DNA of 57,591 bases. Origin: Flavobacteriales bacterium. GTDB taxonomy: Bacteria; Bacteroidota; Bacteroidia; Flavobacteriales_F; PHOS-HE28. The notes beneath the pieces were generated by a model. The model did no database searches, was not told the origin of the DNA, and was given only the letters and a program-made list of their open reading frames with translations. Positions 9,263 to 18,275 of this stretch are shown piece after piece. Position 1 is the stretch's first letter, and each line of letters begins with the position of its first letter. The DNA lies in assembly GCA_024103275.1 (NCBI GenBank), contig JAGFIV010000080.1, forward strand, positions 1 through 57,591. Direction: 5' to 3'. A program made the translations under genes and the position numbers.

Positions 9263-9772
9263 ATGAGGAAATCCATCCTGACCCTGTGCGTGCTGATGGC
9301 CGCAAGCACGGCCCTGCGGGCACAATCCACCGTGAAGCTGGGCCACATCGACCGCCAAGCGCTGATGCTGATGCTGCCTGAGCGCAAGGCGGCCGAGACC
9401 AAGATGCAGGACTTCGCCAAGACCCTGGACGACCGCCTGAAGGCGATGCACCAGGAATACCAGGACAAGGTGACCGATGCCCAGGCGCGGGCGGAGAACA
9501 TGACCAAGACGGAGCAACAGGTGGCCATGCGCGAGATCCAGGACCTGGAACAGCGCATCAGCGATGCCCAGGACAAGGCCAAGGAAGACCTGTCCAAGCA
9601 GGAGAGCGAGCTGCTGGCGCCCATGGTGGAGCGCACCACCAAGGCGATCAATGATGTGGCCGCCGAGGGGCACTTCACCTACATCTTCGACACCAGTACC
9701 GGGACCGTCCTGTATGCGGGCGGCGGTACGGACATCATGCCCTTGGTGAAGGCCAAGTTGCAGATCCCTTAG
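9263..9772 (+). CDS. skp: OmpH/Skp-family periplasmic chaperone, shorter copy
   Basis: 169 residues. A signal peptide (LTLCVLMAASTALRA) precedes a typical OmpH core: KLGHIDRQALMLMLPERKAAE, a coiled coil rich in Lys, Glu and Gln, then FTYIFDTSTGTVLYAGGGTDIM and the usual C-terminal PLVKAKLQI. The ATG at 9263 was preferred over a GTG at 9245 because it begins the signal peptide directly. Paired OmpH genes behind bamA are the norm in Bacteroidota. This copy lacks the acidic tail of its neighbour. Confidence 0.9.
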   Translation: MRKSILTLCVLMAASTALRAQSTVKLGHIDRQALMLMLPERKAAETKMQDFAKTLDDRLKAMHQEYQDKVTDAQARAENMTKTEQQVAMREIQDLEQRISDAQDKAKEDLSKQESELLAPMVERTTKAINDVAAEGHFTYIFDTSTGTVLYAGGGTDIMPLVKAKLQIP

Positions 9773-9782
9773 CGGCAGGCGC

Positions 9783-10607
9783 ATGGGCGCGGGCCCGCGC
9801 ATCGGCATCTTCGACTCCGGCATCGGCGGGCTCACCATCGCGGCCGCGGTAAGGCGAACGCTGCCTTCCGAACACCTGGTGTATTTCGGCGACAACGCCC
9901 ACGTGCCATACGGTGAACGGACCTCCGGGGAGATCCTGGCGCTGAGCACGGCCATTACGGAAGCCTTGTTGGACAAGGGGTGCCGCTCCATCGTCATCGC
10001 CTGCAACACGGCGAGCAACGCGGCCCTGTCGCCATTGCGGGAACGCTTTCCGCACACCCCCTTCGTGGGCATGGAACCCGCGGTGAAACCGGCCGTGGAA
10101 CACACCAGGACCGGGGTGGTGGGCGTGCTGGCCACCAAGGCCACCGTGGAGGGCCGCAGCATGGCCGCCATCGTGGAGCGCTTCGCCAAGGGCGTGGAGG
10201 TGATCCAGCAAGCCTGCCCCGGGCTGGCGCAGCGCATCGACAATGGTGACTTCGACACCGTGGAGACCGAGGTGCTGCTGCGCAACTGGATCGAACCCAT
10301 GCTGGAGCGCGGCATCGATGCGCTGGTGCTGGGCTGCACCCATTACCCGCTGGTGCGGCCGCTGATCGAACGCATCGCCGGGCCGGGCGTACGCGTGATC
10401 GAACCATCGGCAGCCATCGCACGCCGGTTGGCACAACTGCTTGCCGACCACGGGCTCACGGCCCCGCCGGAAGCGCCCGGCCGCTTGGAATGCTTCACCA
10501 GCGGGGACCCGGAACGCTTCCACGCCGTGCTGGGACGGCTGGGCCTGCGGGCCGATGCGGTGAAGCACGGACTTTGGCTCCCGGACGGCTCCCTGAGCCT
10601 GCCATAG
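9783..10607 (+). CDS. murI: Glutamate racemase
   Basis: 274 residues. It interconverts L- and D-glutamate in the cytoplasm, supplying D-Glu for peptidoglycan. Visible motifs are IGIFDSGIGGLTI (catalytic Asp), VYFGDNAHVPYG, ACNTASNAA with the first catalytic Cys, and GCTHYPLV with the second Cys. Length is standard. It is the last gene of the porG-uppS-bamA-skp-skp-murI run, 10 bp after the second skp. It converges on the metalloprotease gene with only 36 bp between the stops. Confidence 0.94.
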   Translation: MGAGPRIGIFDSGIGGLTIAAAVRRTLPSEHLVYFGDNAHVPYGERTSGEILALSTAITEALLDKGCRSIVIACNTASNAALSPLRERFPHTPFVGMEPAVKPAVEHTRTGVVGVLATKATVEGRSMAAIVERFAKGVEVIQQACPGLAQRIDNGDFDTVETEVLLRNWIEPMLERGIDALVLGCTHYPLVRPLIERIAGPGVRVIEPSAAIARRLAQLLADHGLTAPPEAPGRLECFTSGDPERFHAVLGRLGLRADAVKHGLWLPDGSLSLP

Positions 10608-10643
10608 TACAAGTCCCCTTCCCTTTTCGGCCGGGAACGAAGG

Positions 10644-13628
10644 TCAAGGCAATTGCTCCACCCTGGCGTTCGTAGGCATCGAAGGCCCTACGTTGACCAG
10701 GATCGGGTCGCGGTCGTTTCCGGCACCCGTGTATCGGGTGGTCCCGTCCAGGTTCACATCGCTGGCCTGATAGCCCATCACGACGGACGTCGGCGACGCG
10801 CCGCCAATGGCTTGCAAGACCACGTCGCGATCGTTGCCGGCACCGGTATACCGCACCGTGTTGTCCGTCGACGCATTACCTGCCCATAGGACCATGGTGC
10901 CGCCGATCCCCTTGCGGGCCTCTGTCCCATGGGTGGCCACCACCGGGGAGGTGAAGTCCACCGTGGAAGGTGTCCCGCCCAGGGTGATGGCGGAGGCGGT
11001 CATGCAGCCCAAGTGGTTGCGGTGGCGCACCGCCACGTGATAGGGGCCCGGGGCACTGCAGAAACCCACGGGGCTTGTACCGTCCACATCCACCACATCA
11101 CCGTCGCGCTGCAGCAGGGCGGCGCGCCGCTCCACCACCGTGGCACCGGTGGCGGCATCACGCAACTCCACCAGCACCCAGTCCACGATGGCCCCGCTGC
11201 CCGTGGCGGACAGCACGCCGGACGGCACGGCCATCGGGCCGGTCACCGTCAAGCCCATGGCCCCATACGGCTCCGTGGCCGGCAGCACTTCCTGCCGCCG
11301 GAGGGAGTCGGTCATCAGCCCGTCGGCTGCCACATACGGCCCTTCCAGGAACAGCTTGGGGGCCACACGCACCGGTGGTGCCACCTCACAGGGGGCCGCC
11401 GCCGTGGTGAACGTAAAGGTGGCCGAGTATCCGGAGGTGGTTACGCCTCCTTGGCTGCCTATGCCCTCCCCGCACCGGGAACGCACCTGCACCTGGTAGG
11501 AGGTGAGGGGCTGCAGGCCGGTGAGGACGTGGGATGGTGCTGACAGATCGTTCACATCGGTCCATTGGTTGTTGCCCGCGGCCGGGCGCCAACGCAGGTC
11601 ATAGCCGACGGCGTTGGCCGGAGCTCCCCAGGAGATCGTCGCCCCGTCCCAAGTGATGTTGGAGGTGAACAGCTCCACCGGGGGTTCGCACGGACTGGAT
11701 GGATAGGCATTCACGAACAGGTTGTAGCAGCGCGTTGCATGGAACGCACCGCCCACGCCGGCCACTTGGACGTAGTAGTTGCCGACATCCGCCCCGTAGC
11801 TGATGTACTGGGCGTTCAGCCCTTCCGGGACCGAGGTGGCCAGCACATTGCCGGCGGCATCCAGCAGGGTGAGCACCATGCCCACCGGAAGGTTGTACAA
11901 GGATGCCGACAGCATGGAATATTCCGAGATGCCGAACCCGTAATGATCCAAGTCGCCGGCATTCCCGATGGTGGCTTGCAGGCTCGCCGGCAGGACCAGC
12001 GGCACGGCCGTGGTCATGGAGTTGTTCGGCTCGTAGGCATCCGTGCATACGTCCGGCGTGGTGAACTGGTATGATGCGGACCAATCGGATAGGTCCGCCC
12101 CGCATACCGACATCACCTGGAACTCGTACCCGGTGACCGGGGCCAGGCCGGTGATCGGGCATGTGGTGCCCGTGAGGCCGTTCACCACGGTCCACGTGCC
12201 GCTGGCCTGTTCCTTCCATCGCACGTTGTAGGCCGTGGCGCCAATGCCGGACCAGTTCAAGGTCCCCCCTTCCACAGAGAGGCCCAACACGGTCAGGAAT
12301 CCCGGCGCATCGCAGGTGGTGCCGCACGCAACCAGGCAGCTGGCCATGTTCACCATGTTGATGATGCGTTGCCTGGGCTGAGGCCCGAAGCCCAGGTTGA
12401 AGTTCATCCCGATCCCGCCCACCAGGTGGCAATAGCTCATGATCGTTCCACCGCCCGCCGGCAATTCCGCCATGGGACAAGTGCCTTCCACATAGCCCCT
12501 GGAAGGTCCGCAGCCATCGATGGCCGTGTTGTTGCCGTTCCAAACGCAGGCATGCGTGTGGCTCGACCCCAGGTTGTGGCCCTGTTCATGCGTCACCACG
12601 TTCACGCTCCAGCTGTAGGTGGGCACATTGTTGTAGCTGCTGTTGATCCCGCTGTACGCCTTGCGATAATAGGATGCGGAGCACAACGTGTTGAGCCAGG
12701 CCACGCCGCCGTATCCCCCGTAGTCCAGCAAGTGCGCCATGTCGCCATTGAAGGTGGTGCGGACATCGCCGAACTGGTACAGCCTGGCCTCGCTGCTGGT
12801 GCCGTCGTAAGGGCTGGGCACGTCCCACACGAAGATCTCCTGCAGGGAAATGTCCACGCCGTCGTTGGCGAAAAGCGTGGCGCTTTGGTTGAACAGGCCC
12901 GTGAGGTAATTGGCGGCATTGGCCACGCTGCCCTTGCCTTGGTATATGGCATAGGCGGCCTCCCAATACCAATGCACGCAGCGCATGGTGCGGTCGGCCC
13001 CGTCGGTATCCGGATGTTCCGGCGCGGCCTCGCCGGCGGGCAGGTCGGCCGTGCCGCAGGAATAGGTGGGGTCCTTCAGCAGGTCGCGGTCGCGGTACAG
13101 CACGTGCAGCCCCTCGGGTGCCTGGTCGAAAGGCCCGAGGACCCGTTGTCCCTGGCCGTCCGCGATCAGGCCCATGACCTGGTCCCCGAAGATGCTGATG
13201 GCCACGATGGACAACGGATCGCCTTCAATGATGCCCCGGTAATGCACGGCAGGCGGCGGTGCCACCTCCCTGCCGTCGCTGGCCCGGCGCACAAGGAAGC
13301 CGTCGGCCAGCACCGGGGCCCGCTCCAGGTCGAGCCGCAGCAGGCCAGGGGAAGCGGGGATGTCCAACCGGAGCCGTTCCGGTGCGGCGGCGATCAGGCG
13401 GCCGGCCATCGCCTTGTCCATCTTCAGCACATCGGCCTTGCGGCAGGCTTCCCGCCACAGGGCATCCGTGGAGGGGCCGGCGGATTCCGCCCTGAAAAGT
13501 GCCATGGGCGCCATGCGGCCGTATGCCGCTTGCCGGTCCGAAACCTGTTGCGCAACCCTTCCCGGTTGTTGGGCCGACAAGTGTCCGGTGATGGCGCAGG
13601 CCACCAGGAATACAAAAGGGTATCGCAT
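10644..13628 (-). CDS. Secreted reprolysin-like zinc metalloprotease with FnIII domains
   Basis: 994 residues. A signal peptide (YPFVFLVACAITGHLSA) is followed by a propeptide-like region, then an M12B-type catalytic domain with HEQGHNLGSSHTH (HExxHxxGxxHxH, first His about residue 347) and the Met-turn IMSYCH. Then comes a fibronectin III domain, a pre-peptidase-C-like beta domain (AYEPNNSMTTAVPL) and a second FnIII. The C-terminus is not a T9SS type A domain: it carries two copies of RYTGAGNDRD, the second after the Ca-loop-like DVNLDG, and ends PTNARVEQLP. Similar tails recur on large Bacteroidota surface proteins (from memory). The ATG at 13628 starts the signal peptide; a GTG at 13658 is also open. 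It is likely a secreted or surface protease; the substrate is unknown. Confidence 0.88.
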   Translation of the reverse strand: MRYPFVFLVACAITGHLSAQQPGRVAQQVSDRQAAYGRMAPMALFRAESAGPSTDALWREACRKADVLKMDKAMAGRLIAAAPERLRLDIPASPGLLRLDLERAPVLADGFLVRRASDGREVAPPPAVHYRGIIEGDPLSIVAISIFGDQVMGLIADGQGQRVLGPFDQAPEGLHVLYRDRDLLKDPTYSCGTADLPAGEAAPEHPDTDGADRTMRCVHWYWEAAYAIYQGKGSVANAANYLTGLFNQSATLFANDGVDISLQEIFVWDVPSPYDGTSSEARLYQFGDVRTTFNGDMAHLLDYGGYGGVAWLNTLCSASYYRKAYSGINSSYNNVPTYSWSVNVVTHEQGHNLGSSHTHACVWNGNNTAIDGCGPSRGYVEGTCPMAELPAGGGTIMSYCHLVGGIGMNFNLGFGPQPRQRIINMVNMASCLVACGTTCDAPGFLTVLGLSVEGGTLNWSGIGATAYNVRWKEQASGTWTVVNGLTGTTCPITGLAPVTGYEFQVMSVCGADLSDWSASYQFTTPDVCTDAYEPNNSMTTAVPLVLPASLQATIGNAGDLDHYGFGISEYSMLSASLYNLPVGMVLTLLDAAGNVLATSVPEGLNAQYISYGADVGNYYVQVAGVGGAFHATRCYNLFVNAYPSSPCEPPVELFTSNITWDGATISWGAPANAVGYDLRWRPAAGNNQWTDVNDLSAPSHVLTGLQPLTSYQVQVRSRCGEGIGSQGGVTTSGYSATFTFTTAAAPCEVAPPVRVAPKLFLEGPYVAADGLMTDSLRRQEVLPATEPYGAMGLTVTGPMAVPSGVLSATGSGAIVDWVLVELRDAATGATVVERRAALLQRDGDVVDVDGTSPVGFCSAPGPYHVAVRHRNHLGCMTASAITLGGTPSTVDFTSPVVATHGTEARKGIGGTMVLWAGNASTDNTVRYTGAGNDRDVVLQAIGGASPTSVVMGYQASDVNLDGTTRYTGAGNDRDPILVNVGPSMPTNARVEQLP

Positions 13629-13728
13629 GCGTTTATTGGGCCGGTGGGTGGGATTCACTTATGACCATAGACGCATGCCCACTGCCCTCGGATGCCCGCA
13701 TGGGGGAAAATTCATTCCCTGGTGCCCG

Positions 13729-14247
13729 TCATTCCTTCTTGAACCAGCCCGCGTACAGCTTGTAGTTGCGGGCGATGCGTTCAATCTCGCCCTCGCGCAG
13801 CGCCTGTGGCACCGCCCCCATCCGCTTGGCGGGCACGCCCACCATCAGGCTGCCGGGTTCCACCACGGTACCTTGGGTGACCACGGCCCCGGCGGCGATC
13901 ACGCTGCCCGTGCCGATCACGGCCTGGTCCATCACGATGGTACCCATGCCGATCAGCACCTTGTCCTCCACCGTGCAGCCATGCACGATGGCGTTGTGGC
14001 CGATGCTGACGTCATTGCCGATGGAGAGCCCGCACTTCCGGTACGTGCAGTGCAGCGTCGCATTGTCCTGGATGTTCACCCGGTGGCCGATGCGGATGCC
14101 GTTCACATCGCCGCGCACCACCGCATTGTACCACACGCTGCAATCGTCACCCATCACCACATCACCCACCACCACGGCCGTTTCCGCGAGGAAAATGCCC
14201 TGTCCGAAGGTGGGCGTGATCCCATTCAAGCTGCGGATCAGGGCCAT
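13729..14247 (-). CDS. Gamma-carbonic anhydrase family protein
   Basis: 172 residues forming a left-handed beta-helix of hexapeptide repeats (VVVGDVVMGDDCSVWYNAVV, VSIGHNAIVHGCTVEDKVLI). The Zn-binding His pattern of gamma-class enzymes is visible (ATLHCT, IGHNAIVHG). Members either hydrate CO2 or act as acyltransferase-like YrdA/PaaY proteins, and sequence alone does not decide. The C-terminal helix (EIERIARNYKLYAGWFKKE) is typical. Only 3 bp separate it from the end of the upstream HMA gene, so it is probably the last gene of that operon. Confidence 0.88.
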   Translation of the reverse strand: MALIRSLNGITPTFGQGIFLAETAVVVGDVVMGDDCSVWYNAVVRGDVNGIRIGHRVNIQDNATLHCTYRKCGLSIGNDVSIGHNAIVHGCTVEDKVLIGMGTIVMDQAVIGTGSVIAAGAVVTQGTVVEPGSLMVGVPAKRMGAVPQALREGEIERIARNYKLYAGWFKKE

Positions 14248-14250
14248 GGT

Positions 14251-14637
14251 TCAGGGGTGGGGTGCCGGGGTCGGTGAAGGTACCGGGGCGGCGTCATGCT
14301 CCTCGCGCGTCATCTGGCAGCAGGAAGGCAGCGCCGCGCGGGCCTTGGCGTCCGGCTGCACATCGTCGGCCAGGTAGCCGATCTTGGAGACCGCCTGGCG
14401 CAACTTGTCGGGATCGGTCTTCTTCGCCTTGTACTCCACGTGGATGATCTCCTTGTCGAGGTCCACCGTGACTTTCTGCACGCCCTTCTCATAGAGCATT
14501 TCGGTCTCGATCCGGTGCTTGCAGTCGTTGCACACCGCGTTGGTGTGGATGTCCAGTTGCGCCAACTTGCCCTGCGCACGGGCGGTGCCCCCGAGCAGTA
14601 CCAGCATCATGATGGTGGCTTTCAGGATGTTCTTCAT
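14251..14637 (-). CDS. Exported heavy-metal-associated (HMA) domain protein
   Basis: 128 residues. A signal peptide (KATIMMLVLLGGTARAQ) precedes an HMA fold (LAQLDIHTNAVCNDCKHRIE) with the metal-binding CxxC. The fold continues through KVTVDLDKEIIHVEYKAKK to a C-terminal part with a CC pair (PSCCQMT) and a Pro-rich end. It probably binds copper or a similar soft metal in the periplasm. The ATG at 14637 starts 2 bp after the stop of the TonB-dependent receptor gene, so the two are co-transcribed and likely act together in metal uptake or handling. Confidence 0.87.
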   Translation of the reverse strand: MKNILKATIMMLVLLGGTARAQGKLAQLDIHTNAVCNDCKHRIETEMLYEKGVQKVTVDLDKEIIHVEYKAKKTDPDKLRQAVSKIGYLADDVQPDAKARAALPSCCQMTREEHDAAPVPSPTPAPHP

Positions 14638-14639
14638 GT

Positions 14640-16895
14640 TCAATGGGTCTTTTCGGTGGCTTGTGGTTTCTTGGCAAGGGTGTACCGCAGGCCGAAGTAG
14701 GCCATTTGCCCGTTGGTGGGCCCCCAGATCAGGGAGGCGTCAAAATTCGGGCCGAACGGGTCATTCGCGGCGAGGATCTGGCGGCTTTGCAGGGCTCCCG
14801 TCAGGTTTTCACCGCCAAGGTAAAATTCCCACGCCCCGGCCACGCGGGTGAGCTGGGCATTCAGGGTGGCATACGCCGGCGAGCGTTCCGGCAGCCGGTA
14901 TTCCACCGGATTCCCTTCGGTGATCGGCAACCGGGAGGTGCCGAACCCGTTCAGGGTGATGTCAAAGCGCCATTTCTCGCCCTTGGAGATGTAGCCCAGG
15001 TCAAGCAGGCCGCGGTGTGCAGGCACCAGGGGCCGTTCGCGCATCACGCCGGAATAGGTCGTTCGTGCATCGTAGTACCGGTAGCTGGCCTTCATTTCCA
15101 CCTGGCGGCCCAATTGCACCTGCAGGTCGGCCAACACACTGTTGGCGTAGCTGCCCCCGTCGATCATATAGAACACCACCTGCTGCGGGTCCCGGTCCAG
15201 GTCGGCCACCAGCTGCCGCATGAAATCGGTGCGGTACACGTCCAGCCCGAAGGACCATTTCTTGTCGAACCACTTGAACTTGTGCAGCAGCGAAAGGCCG
15301 GTGTTCCAGGAGCGCTCGAAGCCCGGGTTTCCTTCAAGGATGACCCGGCGTGAGCTGGCCAGCGCGGCACCGGTCTCGATGATGGGATTGGCGCTGCGGA
15401 ACCCGCTGCCCGTCGAAAACCGCAGGGTGGTGAGCGGCGCGATGTCGTACTTCAGGTGCAGGCGCGGGCTGATGGCCTCGCCGTACTCGGAATTGAAGTC
15501 GGCGCGCAGGCCGGCCACCAGGGTGAAATTCTTCCGTGTGCGGCTGTACTCGGCAAAAAGACCGGGCATGCGTTCGGTGCGGCCAAGGTCCATCCGCCCC
15601 GTGCCGGGCTGGGTGAAGAGTTCCCCGTAATCGTCAAACTGGAAGGAAGCACCCGCCTTCAACTGGTCGTTGTGCTTCATCAATTGCTGGTATACCGCGC
15701 TGGCATAGGCACTGCGCTGCACGCCTTGGTATTCCTTGTCGCCGAACCGGGATGAGACGGTGTGGTCGCGGAAGCTGGCCAGCAGCCCGATGCTTTGCAT
15801 GGGGTTGTCCAGGATCCAGCCATTCTTGGCGATCACGTCCACCATCTCGTTCCGGATGTCCGCGCGGTAGCGCTTTCCGGCCGCGGATTCACCCAATGGC
15901 GCATGGCTCATTTGGCCACCTTCGCGCTCGTCGGCCACATAGCGCAGCAGCACCTGGGTGGTGCGCTTGTCGGTGCGCTGCAGCCAGCGGTCCATGATGT
16001 TGAAGCGCTTATTGAGCGGCTGGTCGCGAAATCCGTCCTTGTTGTCGTCCAGCTCGTGCTGCAACAGGCTGCCGTGCACCATCAGGATGTTGTCGCCGTG
16101 GTTGCCCAGATGCTGCGCCGCATTCACGTTCAGTTCGGCACGCCCGTGGCTGTTGCCATACAGGTTGGCGAAGAGCGTGGGGGCCGTGGCCGGGTCCACC
16201 AGGTGCAGATCGATCTGGCCCGTCATGGCATTGGGGCCGTTCACGGCCGTGCCGATGCCCTTGCTCACGTTGATGTCCCCGATCCAAGGGCCTGGGATCA
16301 AGGTGAGGCCGCTGTTGGCGGAAAGACCGCGCACGAAGGGGATGTTCTCCATGCCGATCTGCGCGTACTTGCCGTCCAATCCCAGCATGCGGATGGTCTT
16401 GGTACCGCTGACCGCGTCGCTGTAACTCACGTCCACGGTGGCGTTGGTCTCGAAGCTCTCGCTGACATCGCAGCAGGCCGCCCGCTTGAGCTCTCGGGCC
16501 CCGATGGACTCAATGGCCTGCAAGGTTTGTACGCTCAGGCGCGTGCTGGCCTGGCGTTCCACGATCTCGGCGGCCTTGAGTTCCACCGAACCGCCCACGG
16601 TGACGGTGATGGGTCCCGTGGGCGGCCCGTCCAGCCGCAGGGAATCGGGCGTGGTGGAGAAGGAGGAGGTGACCAGCACGGCCGGCCACCCGTTGGGCAT
16701 GGGCAAGGTGAAGCGGCCTTCGTCGTCCGTCATCGCGGCGGCGCCGTCCGCCCAACCTACCCGGGCGTGCGGCAACGGCTCCGTGCGGCTATCGGCCTCG
16801 CGCACCAGCACGGTGCCGCGGATCTGGCCCTGGGCAAACAGGCCCACGGAAGCCAGGATCAAGTTGAAAAGGAGGATGTTCTTCTTCAGTTTCAT
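14640..16895 (-). CDS. TonB-dependent receptor, probable metal or metal-complex transporter
   Basis: 751 residues. It has a signal peptide (NILLFNLILASVGLFAQ), a carboxypeptidase-regulatory-like domain (about 25-110), a plug domain (SFETNATVDVSYSDAVSGTK, IRMLGLDGKYAQIGMENIPF) and a 22-strand type barrel ending ANDPFGPNFDASLIWGP...YFGLRYTLAKK. Within the plug a CC pair (KRAACCDVSESFE) is conspicuous and is known from copper-linked receptors of this group. It moves a ligand across the outer membrane using TonB energy. The flanking HYC_CC_PP-like gene and HMA gene point to copper or a similar metal (inference). The ATG at 16895 begins the signal peptide; the frame is open to 17090. Confidence 0.88.
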   Translation of the reverse strand: MKLKKNILLFNLILASVGLFAQGQIRGTVLVREADSRTEPLPHARVGWADGAAAMTDDEGRFTLPMPNGWPAVLVTSSFSTTPDSLRLDGPPTGPITVTVGGSVELKAAEIVERQASTRLSVQTLQAIESIGARELKRAACCDVSESFETNATVDVSYSDAVSGTKTIRMLGLDGKYAQIGMENIPFVRGLSANSGLTLIPGPWIGDINVSKGIGTAVNGPNAMTGQIDLHLVDPATAPTLFANLYGNSHGRAELNVNAAQHLGNHGDNILMVHGSLLQHELDDNKDGFRDQPLNKRFNIMDRWLQRTDKRTTQVLLRYVADEREGGQMSHAPLGESAAGKRYRADIRNEMVDVIAKNGWILDNPMQSIGLLASFRDHTVSSRFGDKEYQGVQRSAYASAVYQQLMKHNDQLKAGASFQFDDYGELFTQPGTGRMDLGRTERMPGLFAEYSRTRKNFTLVAGLRADFNSEYGEAISPRLHLKYDIAPLTTLRFSTGSGFRSANPIIETGAALASSRRVILEGNPGFERSWNTGLSLLHKFKWFDKKWSFGLDVYRTDFMRQLVADLDRDPQQVVFYMIDGGSYANSVLADLQVQLGRQVEMKASYRYYDARTTYSGVMRERPLVPAHRGLLDLGYISKGEKWRFDITLNGFGTSRLPITEGNPVEYRLPERSPAYATLNAQLTRVAGAWEFYLGGENLTGALQSRQILAANDPFGPNFDASLIWGPTNGQMAYFGLRYTLAKKPQATEKTH

Positions 16896-16969
16896 TGGAT
16901 GTTCTTCAGGGTGGAAAAGAAAAAAACCGGCCTCCGCCGTGATGGGGAAGCACGCACCGTGAAGAGCTC

Positions 16970-17374
16970 CTAGATCCTGAAAACACCTGTGGCCGCCAAG
17001 CATTGCGAGCCCGGCTGGTCCGGGGGGCCGCGCAGTGACACGGATTCCGTGCCCCCGATGTGCAGAGGGGCCGGCAACAGCACCGGCCAAGGCACCGCGA
17101 TCGCCACCGGCAGCGGAAGGACCATGTCCTTCACCGTGGTGAAATCCGCGTGTTGCGGCCTGGCCATATCAAACTGGCAGCAGGTGGCGGCCACCGTTGC
17201 GCGTCCGTCATCCTTCCCCGGGTTGCAATCCTCCACCTGGCCCCATCCGAGCACCGTATTCCCGCTCATCAAGCAGGTCATGCTCGCCAAGGCCGGGCTG
17301 GCGGTCGCTACCATCAACAGCACCACCGCCAACAACGACAGCGCCTTGGAACGGAAGGTGTGCATGGCCGGCAT
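16970..17374 (-). CDS. Small exported Cys-containing protein, HYC_CC_PP-like
   Basis: 134 residues. A signal peptide (ALSLLAVVLLMVATASPALA) is followed by well-spaced Cys (MTCLMSG, VEDCNPG, ATCCQFD) and a Pro-rich segment (VLPLPVAIAVPWPVLLPAP). This pattern of a single Cys, a CC pair and later prolines resembles the HYC_CC_PP family, which sits beside metal TonB receptors in Bacteroidota, although the HYC triplet itself is not seen here. Two ATGs are possible (17374 and 17365). The first lies 5 bp after a perfect TAnnTTTG box. It is first in the operon with the TonB receptor, HMA and carbonic anhydrase genes. Confidence 0.75.
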   Translation of the reverse strand: MPAMHTFRSKALSLLAVVLLMVATASPALASMTCLMSGNTVLGWGQVEDCNPGKDDGRATVAATCCQFDMARPQHADFTTVKDMVLPLPVAIAVPWPVLLPAPLHIGGTESVSLRGPPDQPGSQCLAATGVFRI

Positions 17375-17379
17375 TGCTG

Positions 17380-17387
17380 CAAAGGTA
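17380..17387 (-). promoter_or_regulatory. -7 box TACCTTTG of the metal-linked operon
   Basis: A perfect TAnnTTTG lies 5 bp upstream of the ATG at 17374, implying an almost leaderless transcript. No obvious -33 TTG was found. Confidence 0.55.
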
Positions 17388-17515
17388 ATTGTCCGGGTAC
17401 CCGCGGGATGCCTGCTTCGGCGATGCTCTTGGAAACCTATTTGGTGGCCTGCCCGGGCCAGGGCCTTATGCATTTCTCCTGCAACGCGCATCCCATGCAT
17501 AAACCCGGAAGACCA

Positions 17516-18235
17516 ATGAAGAGGATAAGCATGAAATGGATCCTGGCAGCCACAATGGGCTGGAGCGGCCATGCATCGGCCCAAGGGCCCGGCGAGATCC
17601 ACGGCCAGGTGTTCGATGCGGAAGGACAAGCGGTGGAATTTGCCGTGGTACGGGCCGGGCAGGGAGGTGCCTTCGCCACCGGGGTATCCACCGATGCGGC
17701 AGGGCGCTTCGTGCTCAAGCCGTTGCCGGCCGGCACCTACGACCTCACCGTGCAGTACATGGGCCACAACACGCGGGAGATCGCCGGCGTGCGCGTGGAC
17801 CCGGGCCTGATCACGCGCCTGGAAGCGATCAAACTGAGCAACGAACTGGGGACGGTGACTGTGGAACGGACCCGGTGGGAAGAACCGTTGATCCGCCCGG
17901 ATGACCCGTCACGCATGGTGATCACCCCCGCGCAAATCCAGCGGAACGCGGTGCGCAAGGAGCCCGTGCGGATGATCGCAAGCCTGACCCCGGGCGTGAC
18001 CAAGTCAAGGAACGGCGATGAGCTCTATTTCCGTGGCTCGCGCGCCGGCAGCATGGCCTACTATGTGGACGGAGTGAAGGTGACGGGCACGAACCCTGGT
18101 GTTTCCTCGGATGCCATCAGCCGCATCAGCGTGTACACCGGCGGACTGCCCGCCGGTTACGGCGACGTCACCGGCGGGGTGGTGGCCATCGAGACCAAAA
18201 GCTATTTCGAACTGTACCGGCAGCGCAACCGCTGA
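17516..18235 (+). CDS. Carboxypeptidase-regulatory-like plus TonB plug protein without a barrel
   Basis: 239 residues. A signal peptide (MKWILAATMGWSGHASAQ) precedes a carboxypeptidase-regulatory-like domain (EIHGQVFDAEGQAVEFAVV to DLTVQYMGHNTREIAGV, about 25-105) and a TonB plug domain (ITPAQIQRNAVRK, YFRGSRAGSMAYYVDGVKV, ISVYTGGLPAGYGDVTGGVV). It stops at the plug (IETKSYFELYRQRNR) where a normal receptor would continue into about 500 residues of barrel. The stop at 18235 is followed 40 bp later by an ECF sigma gene, not by barrel remnants, so it does not look like a recent truncation. The protein may act in signalling or partner with another barrel; this is inference. Confidence 0.82.
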   Translation: MKRISMKWILAATMGWSGHASAQGPGEIHGQVFDAEGQAVEFAVVRAGQGGAFATGVSTDAAGRFVLKPLPAGTYDLTVQYMGHNTREIAGVRVDPGLITRLEAIKLSNELGTVTVERTRWEEPLIRPDDPSRMVITPAQIQRNAVRKEPVRMIASLTPGVTKSRNGDELYFRGSRAGSMAYYVDGVKVTGTNPGVSSDAISRISVYTGGLPAGYGDVTGGVVAIETKSYFELYRQRNR

Positions 18236-18275
18236 TCGGTGCGGACCTTCGCATGCACCAGACCGCAGCAACGGC

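Noticed and set aside
10608-10643. Terminator hairpin between murI and the metalloprotease
   Set aside because: Only an imperfect CCTTCCC/GGGAACGAAGG pairing with mismatches; not convincing.
12369-13664. Long plus-strand open frame across the metalloprotease
   Set aside because: The minus strand has the signal peptide, HExxH motif and FnIII domains; the plus frame has no recognisable feature.
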